64,000 bases of DNA. It comes from OLB23 sp965230965. GTDB lineage: Bacteria; Patescibacteriota; Microgenomatia; UBA1406; HO2-37-13b. Below the pieces are notes generated by a model that worked only from the letters and a program-made list of their open reading frames with translations, did no database searches and was not told the origin of the DNA. Both the position numbers and the translations under genes were made by a program. The stretch covers positions 682,001 to 746,000 of the forward strand of contig OZ246401.1 in assembly GCA_965230965.1 (NCBI GenBank). The letters are read 5' to 3'. Shown one piece after another: positions 15,616 to 24,442 of this stretch. Each line of letters opens with the position of its first letter. Position 1 is the stretch's first letter.

Positions 15616-17692
15616 GTCTACAACCCTCACCTTTGCCGAAGTTAGCCTGCGTAAAGACGAGGTCAAATCCATTGATAATACCATCGCCATTTATATCAGA
15701 GCTATTTTGATCGGTCGGTCCAATCTCTTCTGCATATTTTGTAGCTACAACAGAGAAATCGTTTGCATTACAGCAAGAATCTTTATTAACATCACATGCG
15801 TCAATTTCAGTTACCCCTTGCCCGGTTATGCTTCCTGCTTCTGAGGCTACGATACGATAAATGACGTTCTGGCGGAGTGGGGTGGTTACCTCATTTGGAC
15901 AATTCACAGGTGTTGAACTACCTTCGAATGTAGCTCGGCACTTAACGCTGTAATCATTAATACCTTGTGGCAAGACCAAATTTGTCTCAACTGTGCCTCG
16001 TTGTCTTGGCTGGATCGAGGTATTAACAAGTTCAGATGTGCATTGTGTTTTTCCTGGACCATAACAGGTGATTGTTGTAATACTGGTCACCGCTTTTGAG
16101 GAACCATTGTAGAAGGAAATACTTGTGTAAAAACCAGCATTTGATGTGTCTGGCGTTGGTGTTGGTGAAAATCTAGGATTTGGTGTTGCTGTTGCGCGTG
16201 GGGTTAAGCTTGGTGTAGGTGGAATTGTGGTTGGTGTTGGTGACCAGATTGGTGTTGCTGTAGGTGCGGCATTTTCACAGCTTACAGCACCAGAGCTACG
16301 TACGTTTGCCTCATTTTCTGTTGTGGGATATTTTGATTTATCAAAGGTACACACAATCACCTGACCAGCAGGGAGTGTAATTGCATTTTCTACTTCAAAG
16401 AAATTTTGAACCAGTTCTGGTGTATCAACAGGCGCATTGACCTCACAAATTTTATCATTTTCGTCAAATGTGCCATTACAGCGACCTAACAGCCAATAGA
16501 GTTTTTCCTCAGTTGTGCCATTGTTGTGATAGGTGACTTTAATATTGTTGCCCGCGGCGCTTGAACTACATTGTCCGCGATTACCTTCGCTATCAGAGCC
16601 TTGTTTGTTATTTGTGTCGATTGCATGTGTACACGGATCGAGCAAAGATCGTGCTTCGCCATCCTCTTTTCCAAGTCGCAATTCATACGTTGTGACATTG
16701 GCGGTAGGGAGTTGCAACTTAAATGTTGTTGTTTTACCTGAAGCGCCGAGATTAATACCACATACAAATGCACCAAAATCTACATAAGAAGGCGAACAAT
16801 TTGTATTGTTTATTGGTTCAATACGCACTCCCGTATTATCTGCCTTTCCATCATCACGCTTGTAGTCGTAGAAAAGCACAAGAGCTTTTGCACCTCCTGG
16901 TGTATCATTTATTGTTAAATTCACCGTCTTATTTATTGTCGTACCTGTACCTTTGCGTGTAATATCTGTGTTTGATGTTTTGTTTCCCTGTGCGCCACAC
17001 GATTCCCAGTTAATGTCTCCTTGTTCGGTAAAATCACAGGTCATGGCGGTTGCTTGGAACTCTGTAAAGTTAGATTTCCATGTTCCCGCAAGCTGCAGAT
17101 TGACCGTTATGTCGCCTGGCTGAGCTGGAGTAGGTGATTGATTCGGATTGTTTGTTGGTTGTGGATCGTCAGGACAGAAGTAGCTGCGACTTATTTTTCC
17201 TACCTCTGCTTGTAGCTGCCATGGTGGGCCAGCTGTGTCAACACGAATATCAAGATCGCCAGCTGGTAAACATTCAGCGCCTTCTGGCAGGCGGGTTGCC
17301 GCTGGCATATTTATAGGCGCATTAAACAAGAGCATTGGATTGCCATCTTTGCAGCGAGCAGTAGCAGGGTTTGAAACTGTCTTTTGTACACTGGCGCCAA
17401 TAGGAATTTCTGGCTGCAAAAGATCGTCATGATATATCGATACTTTCCATTTTCCATTTAATGGTGGGTTGTTGGTAAAACAAAGTCCGCCAGTTAACAT
17501 ATAATCCCAGCGATTATGCGGAGCCAAGCTGGTAAATTCGATAGTTACATCTTGATTTGCCACCTCGGTTAACTCAGGTGGGACTGCAGCTTCGGTTGTT
17601 CTTTGTTGAAGCTGGGGGCTTGTTACCAAGGAGACACCAATGATAAGTCCTAGTGTCATTATTGCTAAAACGGCTAATGATAGTGTTTTCAT
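15569..17692 (-). CDS. Secreted dockerin protein with Thr/Pro linkers
   Basis: 707 residues: N-terminal signal/anchor (about 1-25), a domain to ~180 that resembles the N-domain of the protein at 21888-23618 (RWDYMLTGGLCFTNNPP there versus QWDYILNSDFCFTASPP), a Pro/Thr linker, Cys-containing beta-rich regions, a second long PTPTP linker near 470-520, another beta domain, and a C-terminal type I dockerin (DVNKDSCCNANDFSVV and DINGDGIINGFDLVF). Dockerins bind cohesins with high affinity through paired Ca-binding helices. The first loop is divergent. It starts 3 nt after the cohesin gene upstream, forming an operon with it. Probable surface adhesin-like protein; binding target unknown. Confidence 0.8.
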   Translation of the reverse strand: MKTLSLAVLAIMTLGLIIGVSLVTSPQLQQRTTEAAVPPELTEVANQDVTIEFTSLAPHNRWDYMLTGGLCFTNNPPLNGKWKVSIYHDDLLQPEIPIGASVQKTVSNPATARCKDGNPMLLFNAPINMPAATRLPEGAECLPAGDLDIRVDTAGPPWQLQAEVGKISRSYFCPDDPQPTNNPNQSPTPAQPGDITVNLQLAGTWKSNFTEFQATAMTCDFTEQGDINWESCGAQGNKTSNTDITRKGTGTTINKTVNLTINDTPGGAKALVLFYDYKRDDGKADNTGVRIEPINNTNCSPSYVDFGAFVCGINLGASGKTTTFKLQLPTANVTTYELRLGKEDGEARSLLDPCTHAIDTNNKQGSDSEGNRGQCSSSAAGNNIKVTYHNNGTTEEKLYWLLGRCNGTFDENDKICEVNAPVDTPELVQNFFEVENAITLPAGQVIVCTFDKSKYPTTENEANVRSSGAVSCENAAPTATPIWSPTPTTIPPTPSLTPRATATPNPRFSPTPTPDTSNAGFYTSISFYNGSSKAVTSITTITCYGPGKTQCTSELVNTSIQPRQRGTVETNLVLPQGINDYSVKCRATFEGSSTPVNCPNEVTTPLRQNVIYRIVASEAGSITGQGVTEIDACDVNKDSCCNANDFSVVATKYAEEIGPTDQNSSDINGDGIINGFDLVFTQANFGKGEGCRLNLAPELNPELRREQ

Positions 17693-17695
17693 TGT

Positions 17696-18292
17696 TTAGT
17701 CGAAAATATGTAGTGTTGCTGGCTCGGTTACTTGTAAAAGATTTTTTCCATCCTGTGCTGCGATTGTGCGGTCCTTATCGAATTGGATGACCGTCTCTTG
17801 TGTCTTCTTTAAGGCACGCGCCTTAAATTTAAGAACGATGCCCTCTTTTTTGAACGTATTTTTGCCTGGGTCGTATGCGGCTGAAAAAGTTATGGTGCCT
17901 GGTTTTTGTTCATTAAGTATGACTCGATCAAAGACATCGCCATTTTCAACGGTGCTGACAGCTATATACGTAGGATCATAGGTCAAAACTGTATCAACAG
18001 CATATGCGGGTGCGCCACTCATAGTCACAAAGAAGGTAATCTCTTCATTTGGCTTCATAAATTTACTTTGAGGCAAGAGGGAAAGGCGCACGCCATCTGT
18101 TTTTTCGAGGGCAGCTCCTGGGGCTGCTTCATGTAGCACATTGCGCTTAAACTTTGGTGAAAAAATAACGCCAATAAGAATGCTCAAGATAAAGAGAATA
18201 ATAAGTTGAATTGCGAGCAAGAACTTAACTTGAGGGCTGAGCGTAAAAAAATCCTTTACATCTTTACGCACAGTAGTAGCGACGGTGTCCAT
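17696..18292 (-). CDS. Membrane-anchored cohesin
   Basis: 198 residues. The start at 18292 is fixed by a consensus promoter ending 6 nt before it. A short cytoplasmic N-terminus, one membrane helix (about 24-46), then a single cohesin-type domain: SLLPQSKFMKPNEEITFFV, DTVLTYDPTYIAVSTVENGDVF, ITFSAAYDPG, and a final ATLHIFD strand. Cohesins are the receptor partners of dockerins. The helix would place the domain outside the cell. It is the first gene of an operon with the dockerin gene at 15569-17692, and the promoter's -35 overlaps the stop of the preceding gene. Confidence 0.82.
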   Translation of the reverse strand: MDTVATTVRKDVKDFFTLSPQVKFLLAIQLIILFILSILIGVIFSPKFKRNVLHEAAPGAALEKTDGVRLSLLPQSKFMKPNEEITFFVTMSGAPAYAVDTVLTYDPTYIAVSTVENGDVFDRVILNEQKPGTITFSAAYDPGKNTFKKEGIVLKFKARALKKTQETVIQFDKDRTIAAQDGKNLLQVTEPATLHIFD

Positions 18293-18298
18293 GTATCC

Positions 18299-18328
18299 AT
18301 TATAGAGAGATTGTGAATTGTTTGTCAA
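18299..18328 (-). promoter_or_regulatory. Consensus promoter, leaderless cohesin mRNA
   Basis: Perfect TTGACA (18323-18328) and perfect TATAAT (18299-18304) separated by 18 bp. The ATG begins 6 nt after the -10 box, so the predicted transcript starts at or next to the start codon. Confidence 0.85.
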
Positions 18329-21300
18329 TTAAAGCTCAGTTCCAAATGAGTTCATGAAGATGGAGAGGTCGAGCGCATTCACTGCGCCATCTTGATTCAC
18401 ATCTGTGGTCGACGCGCCTTCGGCGCCATATTCATCGTAGAGGTACTGAAGGTCGATTGTATTAATGACACCATCCTGGTTTATATCGAGATCAATAGAT
18501 ACTGGTTGTATTGGTCGAGCTCCATTACTCGGACAGAGTGAACCAAGACTCGATTTATCAATCACGCCAGATCTTACAGAAATATTGTAAATATAACATG
18601 TATCTCCTGTGACATTAATTTCCGCGGGCGTACACAGCTTGGTGTTTGACCCATCAAATACTACTGAACATTGAACAGAATGTTTTCCTTTTGGAACATC
18701 GTTATATAGCACGTTGTGTTCATATGTGTTTGTGCCGTGGAGTGATCCAAGTGTGAACTCACTCCCTGTGAAAAGGAAGGGAACGGGGCCTGAAAGTACT
18801 GGTTTTAGGGTAAAGGCGGTCAATCTAAATGCTTCAATTTTATATTTTATAGTTACACGATATTTAGGTTGAACAACTTTTGTTGGTTCAGGCTGTTGAA
18901 TCTTACTACAGTACCCAGTACCAGTGCGAGATTTTTGTGCGCTACAGTTATCAACACCCATCTCACGGCACTGCTTTTCAGCTTCGCCTTTGCTAGGGAA
19001 AGCAGGGGAACGCCCATTAATGCCATATTCTTTCTTCTCATTATCACATGTACCAATATTGCCCTTAATCTTACAGCAGAATCCAGATGTACCAATTTTG
19101 CTGTTAGGTGATTTCACAACCTCAACCAGATTAGATCCATATGTGCCAGTACATCTTGCAGTTGCCTCATCTTTATTTCCAGGAACTGCTTGATCTCTAT
19201 TAATACCTACACCTCGTAAACCATCTTGAGCTGAACAACTACCTATATCAGCAGTATGTACACCGCAACAATGGCGAGATCCATCTCGTTTGCCAGTATT
19301 TTTATCGAGTGGGTGGTTGTATGACATAAATCCATTCGCACGGACACATTTATTTGCGGAAGCAGGAAATGGTCCGTAGGTTCCAACTGTACATTCGTAA
19401 GGGTCGGTTTGGCCATTACCACCGCCACCCGTCCCACCGCCAGGACCACCAGACGTTCCAAACGAGCAACAGTATCCTCCATCAGATGCATTAACAGGTC
19501 CATTACTTCCAGGCCATACACTTTGACATACGCCACGATCACTTTCTGAACTAACTTTTATGAATGATTCACCAACGCGGCCTTCTTGGCCGTACGAATT
19601 TGCTGGGCAGACACCTTGGCCACCGCCACCTGGATTGCCACCACCTGGGTTACCAGGATTTCCTGGATTACCGCCACCGCCTGGGCCTTCGCCACCTGGT
19701 GGTTCTGTGCCTGGAGGGCAACACCATAGATCGGTGCCGCTACAAGGTTGATCACTTGGTGGGGTTTTTGGTACATATCCACGACTTCTACAAAAGCTTT
19801 CTGGAGCACACCACTGTGGACATACACCACCGCCACTACCTGGATCACCAGGTTCTTTAGGTTCTTCCGGATCGTCAGAATCATCGCGTGCAACGCCAGT
19901 AAAGTCGAGTGAGACAGGGTTGCTCATACAGGCACCATCTTTATCTAAGAATGAATAAAGATACGCAGTATACTCATGGCCCTCATCATAATAATCCCTA
20001 CGAACTACATTTACTTGATGTGGTGCCTCACCTGGATTACGATCGTTTGTCTTAACGCCAGTATCTTCATCTTTCATTCCTCTTCGTGAAGCTACAATTT
20101 CTCCTGTTTCCTTATCTTTCACAATAATCCAGTATCGATCAGAACCACGCTTAAATGCTGGACAATTACCAGCAACATCCCATTCAAGATTCGCTGTTCG
20201 TTCTTTTATTTCTTTAATACGGAAGTTTCGAGGCTTACAGCCCTCGTTTTGTGTAGCAGAAACATTGTTGTCGTCGCGCAGCGCGCATGATACAGAGCCA
20301 ATGGGTGCACCACCAACAGGAGGCTCAGCAGCTGGAGGTTGTGGGGTAGGGGTTGGAGGAATCTTTTCCAATACCCAGCCATATTCCAGATTTGCATTAC
20401 ATGCAATACGAAGGTTTTCAAAGATTTTTGGATTGCGAAGCTTACTCATGTCTGTCTCGCTCCATGTATCTGTATAACCAGGGCACGCAGGCACACTTGA
20501 ATTTTTACTTGTACATTCTTGTTTGACCACACGATAGTCGTCAGCATAGAGTTTTACTGCAGCCAAAGCATCGCGGCCCCAAGTTTTAGTTTCTCTGAAA
20601 TCACCCAAGTCAGTGAGGTGGAAGTCAACACGTCCGGGATTGCTGCCAAGGTTATTGAAGGTTAGTGTTTCAATTGGCTTATCACCACGATCGAAAAGTT
20701 GTTTATTGTTGACCGTTCCATATATGCCGGGTTTATTATCGAGTGCAGTAAGGATATTGCCACTTGTGTCTTTTACATATGAAACAGCGTCAAACGCACA
20801 GCCGCAGGTGCGATTTGCATAGACTTCAAAGTCGCGCTTGTCGCCAGGTTTTACGCGCAATTTTTCTCCTTGTTCACGCTCGGAATCAAAATAGGTAGCA
20901 TCGTTATCAAAAAAACCAGCAGCACGACTTAAGAAGTATGTTTTAGAAGGATCAAGTAACTTATTGTTTTCATCTGTGCTTATTCTGTACTTATACATCC
21001 AGGTTCCATCATCATTTGTGTCGTCAAGCCAAATACCATGATCACTCGGTCCAGGGGTGAATGGCAGCGCCACAACTTTTCCGCCATTTAATTCATCACA
21101 GGTTTCGCCTGTGCAAAAATCTACAGCTACTCGCGAAGGTTTCTTACATGCAAATACAGAAACCCGCCCAGAAATTGTTCCATCTGGTGTTGGAGTAGGG
21201 GTTAGCGTTGGTGTGACTGGAGCGTCACTTGGTGCAGGTGTTTCGCTCGGGCCGGGTGTTTCACTTGGTTCGGTAGGGTCTGTCGTTGGCCCGGTACCTG

Positions 21301-21901
21301 GCTCCAATGTTGGAGTGGGGCTCTCGGTAGGGCCACATACATCTTTGATTTGGTCAAGAGCAATCTTTGCAAATGGGGTTCCTGAGAACCATGTTCCTCT
21401 GTAATGTAGATATACTTCTGGACAATAACTTGCACTTAGTCGGCGTGGTGTTGTTGCAATGACAGAGAAGCGATGTGGTTGTTTTTGATTTTTATCAAGC
21501 ATCTTTCCTATACCTGCAGCCCGATCCACATATTCACAGCTTGCGGGGAAGCTTCCATTGCCGGCCACATATAGACGGCCACCATCGATATAGCTTCCAT
21601 CATTTTCACCATCTAGTGCCTTGCCACGATTATCGGTAGCCCAAAGCGTCCATTCTTCTTTTCCTCCGCTTTGAAGATGGCGTGAGTAACAAATCTGACC
21701 GCTGATTTCTACATGAGTATCATCAATGCGACGTACATCAAGAGTATTTTCTTGCAACATGACACCTGTTGAGTTTAGGGCTGCCTGTGAAGAGGTGCCA
21801 AGATTGTTTTGAGTAATACCTATGACTGTTGCAGCAAGTGCAATAACGCTGATACCAGCAACAAGCATACCTGCAATTGAGCCTCGATTATTGAGTTTCA
21901 T
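18329..21901 (-). CDS. Large Cys-rich dockerin protein
   Basis: 1190 residues from ATG 21901; ATG 21907 and TTG 21910 are alternatives. N-terminal hydrophobic segment preceded by NNRG. A PTPTP linker near 200-240 is followed by the shared module also seen at 21888-23618 and in the vWA proteins (CAFDAVSYVKD ... VNNKQLFDRGDKP ... AAVKLYADDYRVVKQEC). Next come a fibronectin-like region (about 530-650), Gly/Pro-rich linkers, and four small Cys-rich repeats each ending in a Cys-Cys pair (LWCCPPG, GYCCSFG, RHCCGV, GFCCKI). A C-terminal type I dockerin ends the protein (DINQDGVINTIDLQYLYDEY, DVNQDGAVNALDLSIFM). Likely surface adhesin held by a cohesin; the ligand is unknown. Confidence 0.8.
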   Translation of the reverse strand: MKLNNRGSIAGMLVAGISVIALAATVIGITQNNLGTSSQAALNSTGVMLQENTLDVRRIDDTHVEISGQICYSRHLQSGGKEEWTLWATDNRGKALDGENDGSYIDGGRLYVAGNGSFPASCEYVDRAAGIGKMLDKNQKQPHRFSVIATTPRRLSASYCPEVYLHYRGTWFSGTPFAKIALDQIKDVCGPTESPTPTLEPGTGPTTDPTEPSETPGPSETPAPSDAPVTPTLTPTPTPDGTISGRVSVFACKKPSRVAVDFCTGETCDELNGGKVVALPFTPGPSDHGIWLDDTNDDGTWMYKYRISTDENNKLLDPSKTYFLSRAAGFFDNDATYFDSEREQGEKLRVKPGDKRDFEVYANRTCGCAFDAVSYVKDTSGNILTALDNKPGIYGTVNNKQLFDRGDKPIETLTFNNLGSNPGRVDFHLTDLGDFRETKTWGRDALAAVKLYADDYRVVKQECTSKNSSVPACPGYTDTWSETDMSKLRNPKIFENLRIACNANLEYGWVLEKIPPTPTPQPPAAEPPVGGAPIGSVSCALRDDNNVSATQNEGCKPRNFRIKEIKERTANLEWDVAGNCPAFKRGSDRYWIIVKDKETGEIVASRRGMKDEDTGVKTNDRNPGEAPHQVNVVRRDYYDEGHEYTAYLYSFLDKDGACMSNPVSLDFTGVARDDSDDPEEPKEPGDPGSGGGVCPQWCAPESFCRSRGYVPKTPPSDQPCSGTDLWCCPPGTEPPGGEGPGGGGNPGNPGNPGGGNPGGGGQGVCPANSYGQEGRVGESFIKVSSESDRGVCQSVWPGSNGPVNASDGGYCCSFGTSGGPGGGTGGGGNGQTDPYECTVGTYGPFPASANKCVRANGFMSYNHPLDKNTGKRDGSRHCCGVHTADIGSCSAQDGLRGVGINRDQAVPGNKDEATARCTGTYGSNLVEVVKSPNSKIGTSGFCCKIKGNIGTCDNEKKEYGINGRSPAFPSKGEAEKQCREMGVDNCSAQKSRTGTGYCSKIQQPEPTKVVQPKYRVTIKYKIEAFRLTAFTLKPVLSGPVPFLFTGSEFTLGSLHGTNTYEHNVLYNDVPKGKHSVQCSVVFDGSNTKLCTPAEINVTGDTCYIYNISVRSGVIDKSSLGSLCPSNGARPIQPVSIDLDINQDGVINTIDLQYLYDEYGAEGASTTDVNQDGAVNALDLSIFMNSFGTEL

Positions 21902-23618
21902 TGACATCAACGCCTTGCAAACTTGTAACGAGAGATAAATCTAATGCATCTACTGACTTGTCTTTATTAATATCACATGTCAGTTTGTCAGATTTCTGAC
22001 CCCATTCATCAATACAGGCAACAAGGTCGGCTGTGTTAATAAAACCATCATTGTTTATGTCGACATCTTCAGGTTTTGCAACGCGCATGACTTCAGCATT
22101 TGAGCCTGTTGCATTTTTACGAATATACCAATCATAAGAAACATCAACACCACATGCAACGCGGAAACCAAGGAAATTGGGTTCATCAACGAGTGTTGAT
22201 TCATTTTCGAGGGTACCTCCAGGACACGCATGGACTTGACTTTGTGGAGTTGTCTGGCAGCGCTGCTTTACAACGCTATAGCCTGGCGCATAGAGACGAA
22301 CATGTGCCATGCCATCTATACCGTATGGCGTCCATGGACCAACTTTATTGCTGTAACTTATATCGTGAAGACTTTCGAGCACGTCGAGCACCCCATTAGT
22401 AAATGGACTTACTGGTTTGTCGCCGCGAGTAATTATCTGCATGTCATTTGCACTGCCATAGGTAAGATCTTTACCGGGAACGAGTGCCTCATCAAGAGCA
22501 GTTGTTATTTCACCAGTATCTGCATCACGCACATGTGCTCGAGCGTGGAATACGCACGCGCATGTTTGGGCTGCTGCATTGACGGTTAAATCGCGCGAGC
22601 CTGGGACAGACACTTCTTTTTTATCTTCCTTTGTCGATGCGAATGCCTCGATTGTTGTATCCTTGAAGCGTTTTATGCGAGCATTCGCGTTATAGATGGC
22701 ATACGTCTTACTCTTGTCTAAGGCATTTCCAGCCTTATCTTTTATGATGCGATACTTATATATGAATGTGCGCTCATTGGTATCGTCGTCGAGCCAGACT
22801 GACTGATCTTGCTCAGACGGTGCAAGACTGATATCTGCACAGCTTGTTCCGCTAGGATCATCGCAATAACTCAAGGTGACATTTTCAGGTTGGGCACATG
22901 AGAAAACTGTTATGCGACCTTCGATTGCATCAGGTGTAGGAGTTGGCGTTGCAGTTAGGATAGGTGTAGATGTGGGCGCTGCTGGGGTTGTGGTAGCGCG
23001 TGGTCGAAATGGAATACGAGTTGGTGCAGGCTTATTTGGTGTTGGTGTATTGCCACCGCCACCTGGTGCTGTTGTTACAGTTGGGTCAGGGTCTTTGATC
23101 ACGCCATCGGGACACAAAAAGCTTCGTTCAATATATGCCACATCCTCTTGTGGAATAGGGCGCCAAGGGCCTTTTGTAGTAACCTTTACTTTAATACGTG
23201 GGCAACTTTCAACCCAGCGCTCCTGAGGAGGCACGTTGAAAGGTGCGTTTGCTACAAGTCGTCGTAATCTTCCTGAGCCACAGCGCGCCGTGGAGGGTGT
23301 TGTAATGAGTTGATTAACTGATGCGCCAATGACTTCTTCTTTCTTAATCGCTGGATTTACTTTGTCTTTAAGTTCCATGGTAAGCTGAACGGATGCACTT
23401 CCGGCTGCTGAAGGAGGAGAGGCGGTAAAACAGAAATCAGAATTTAAAATATAGTCCCACTGTTTTGATGGATTTATGGCAGAAATATTAAATCCAATGT
23501 CCGGATTTCTGATGTAAGTTACTTCTGGCTTGGACTGTCCGTAAGCCACAGAACCTAAACTTAGGAGACTAATAAAAAGTGTCAATATAAAAATATGAGC
23601 AGTCTTTACGACGTACAT
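21888..23618 (-). CDS. Secreted dockerin protein with shared NNKQ/RGDKP-type module
   Basis: 576 residues. Signal peptide ending near VAYG-QS; N-domain similar to that of the protein at 15569-17692; PTPTP linker near 190-220; then a region close to that of the protein at 18329-21901 (VWLDDDTNERTFIYKYRI, CACVFHARAHVRD, ITRGDKPV, AHVRLYAPGYSVVKQRC, CGVDVSYDWYIRK). The C-terminal dockerin has two good loops (DINNDGFINTADLVACIDEW, DINKDKSVDALDLSLV). A promoter with -10 TAGAAT ends 6 nt before the ATG. Overlaps the next gene by 14 nt. No enzymatic motif. Confidence 0.8.
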   Translation of the reverse strand: MYVVKTAHIFILTLFISLLSLGSVAYGQSKPEVTYIRNPDIGFNISAINPSKQWDYILNSDFCFTASPPSAAGSASVQLTMELKDKVNPAIKKEEVIGASVNQLITTPSTARCGSGRLRRLVANAPFNVPPQERWVESCPRIKVKVTTKGPWRPIPQEDVAYIERSFLCPDGVIKDPDPTVTTAPGGGGNTPTPNKPAPTRIPFRPRATTTPAAPTSTPILTATPTPTPDAIEGRITVFSCAQPENVTLSYCDDPSGTSCADISLAPSEQDQSVWLDDDTNERTFIYKYRIIKDKAGNALDKSKTYAIYNANARIKRFKDTTIEAFASTKEDKKEVSVPGSRDLTVNAAAQTCACVFHARAHVRDADTGEITTALDEALVPGKDLTYGSANDMQIITRGDKPVSPFTNGVLDVLESLHDISYSNKVGPWTPYGIDGMAHVRLYAPGYSVVKQRCQTTPQSQVHACPGGTLENESTLVDEPNFLGFRVACGVDVSYDWYIRKNATGSNAEVMRVAKPEDVDINNDGFINTADLVACIDEWGQKSDKLTCDINKDKSVDALDLSLVTSLQGVDVNETQ

Positions 23619-23624
23619 ACGATC

Positions 23625-23653
23625 ATTCTAGTTAAGAATAGAGGAGATTACAA
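23625..23653 (-). promoter_or_regulatory. Promoter of dockerin gene, leaderless type
   Basis: TTGTAA (23648-23653), 17-bp spacer, TAGAAT (23625-23630), then 6 nt to the ATG at 23618. The -35 overlaps the stop codon of the upstream gene. Confidence 0.7.
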
Positions 23654-24442
23654 GAGAGAAATCTGACTGGTGAGCAAGGTGTAATCGAGCGCATTTACTT
23701 TATTGTCATTATTTAGGTCGCCCATAAGCCCCGGACCTTGTTCGCCATACGTATCTAAGACGATAAATAGATCAAATGTATTGCAGGCGTTGTCATGATT
23801 GAGATCACATGTAGTTGTCAACGCCGAATCTGTACGTGCGGCTGGGTCGGCTTGTTTGCCAGCTCGTCTTTCAACGACCCAGCCTGCCTTTAATGTCATA
23901 TTACAATCCATTGATATATTTTTTACTGTGTCCAAATCAATAGTCTCAGTCACATCATCTTGAAGCGTTGCATTATTGCAGAGGTGTGGGTGGGTGGGTG
24001 AGGAGCATGTGTTAATTTCCTGCTTCACTATAGCAAATAGATCGCTTTGGTAATTTAATTTTAACGATGTGCTTTCACCCTTTCGATACACATCAATACT
24101 TCTTGGTAAAGAACTAAATGTAAGTGCATCAGCAGTATGTAAGTATTCCATACGCGGCAATTCATTAAAATACAAAGGCTGCGCATTTGGTCTCACGCCA
24201 TCAATGACGTTCCACGCTAGGATGTTAATATCTGGATATTTTTCAATTGAAAGTGGAATTTCTTGGCCGACCTCATCCTTTTCATATACATATATTTCAG
24301 CATTGATAGGGCAATACACAGGTTTGTATTCTTGTGCACTTGAAAAAAGAGCAAAGGGGCGATCGGTTTGTAGGGTAAGTACGCCGATGATAATCCCAAA
24401 GGTGAGAAAAAGAATACTCGAAACAAACGTTATTGCCTTCAT
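23648..24442 (-). CDS. Small secreted dockerin protein
   Basis: 264 residues. One N-terminal hydrophobic segment (about 4-25). A short region seems a reduced version of the shared module (STSLKLNYQSDLFAIVKQE followed by CNMTLKAGWVVERR). The C-terminal dockerin has DLNHDNACNTFDLFIVLDTY and DLNNDNKVNALDYTLLT. Its ATG overlaps the stop of the vWA gene (ATGA), so expression is coupled to it. It lacks the large domains of its neighbours. Confidence 0.75.
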   Translation of the reverse strand: MKAITFVSSILFLTFGIIIGVLTLQTDRPFALFSSAQEYKPVYCPINAEIYVYEKDEVGQEIPLSIEKYPDINILAWNVIDGVRPNAQPLYFNELPRMEYLHTADALTFSSLPRSIDVYRKGESTSLKLNYQSDLFAIVKQEINTCSSPTHPHLCNNATLQDDVTETIDLDTVKNISMDCNMTLKAGWVVERRAGKQADPAARTDSALTTTCDLNHDNACNTFDLFIVLDTYGEQGPGLMGDLNNDNKVNALDYTLLTSQISLL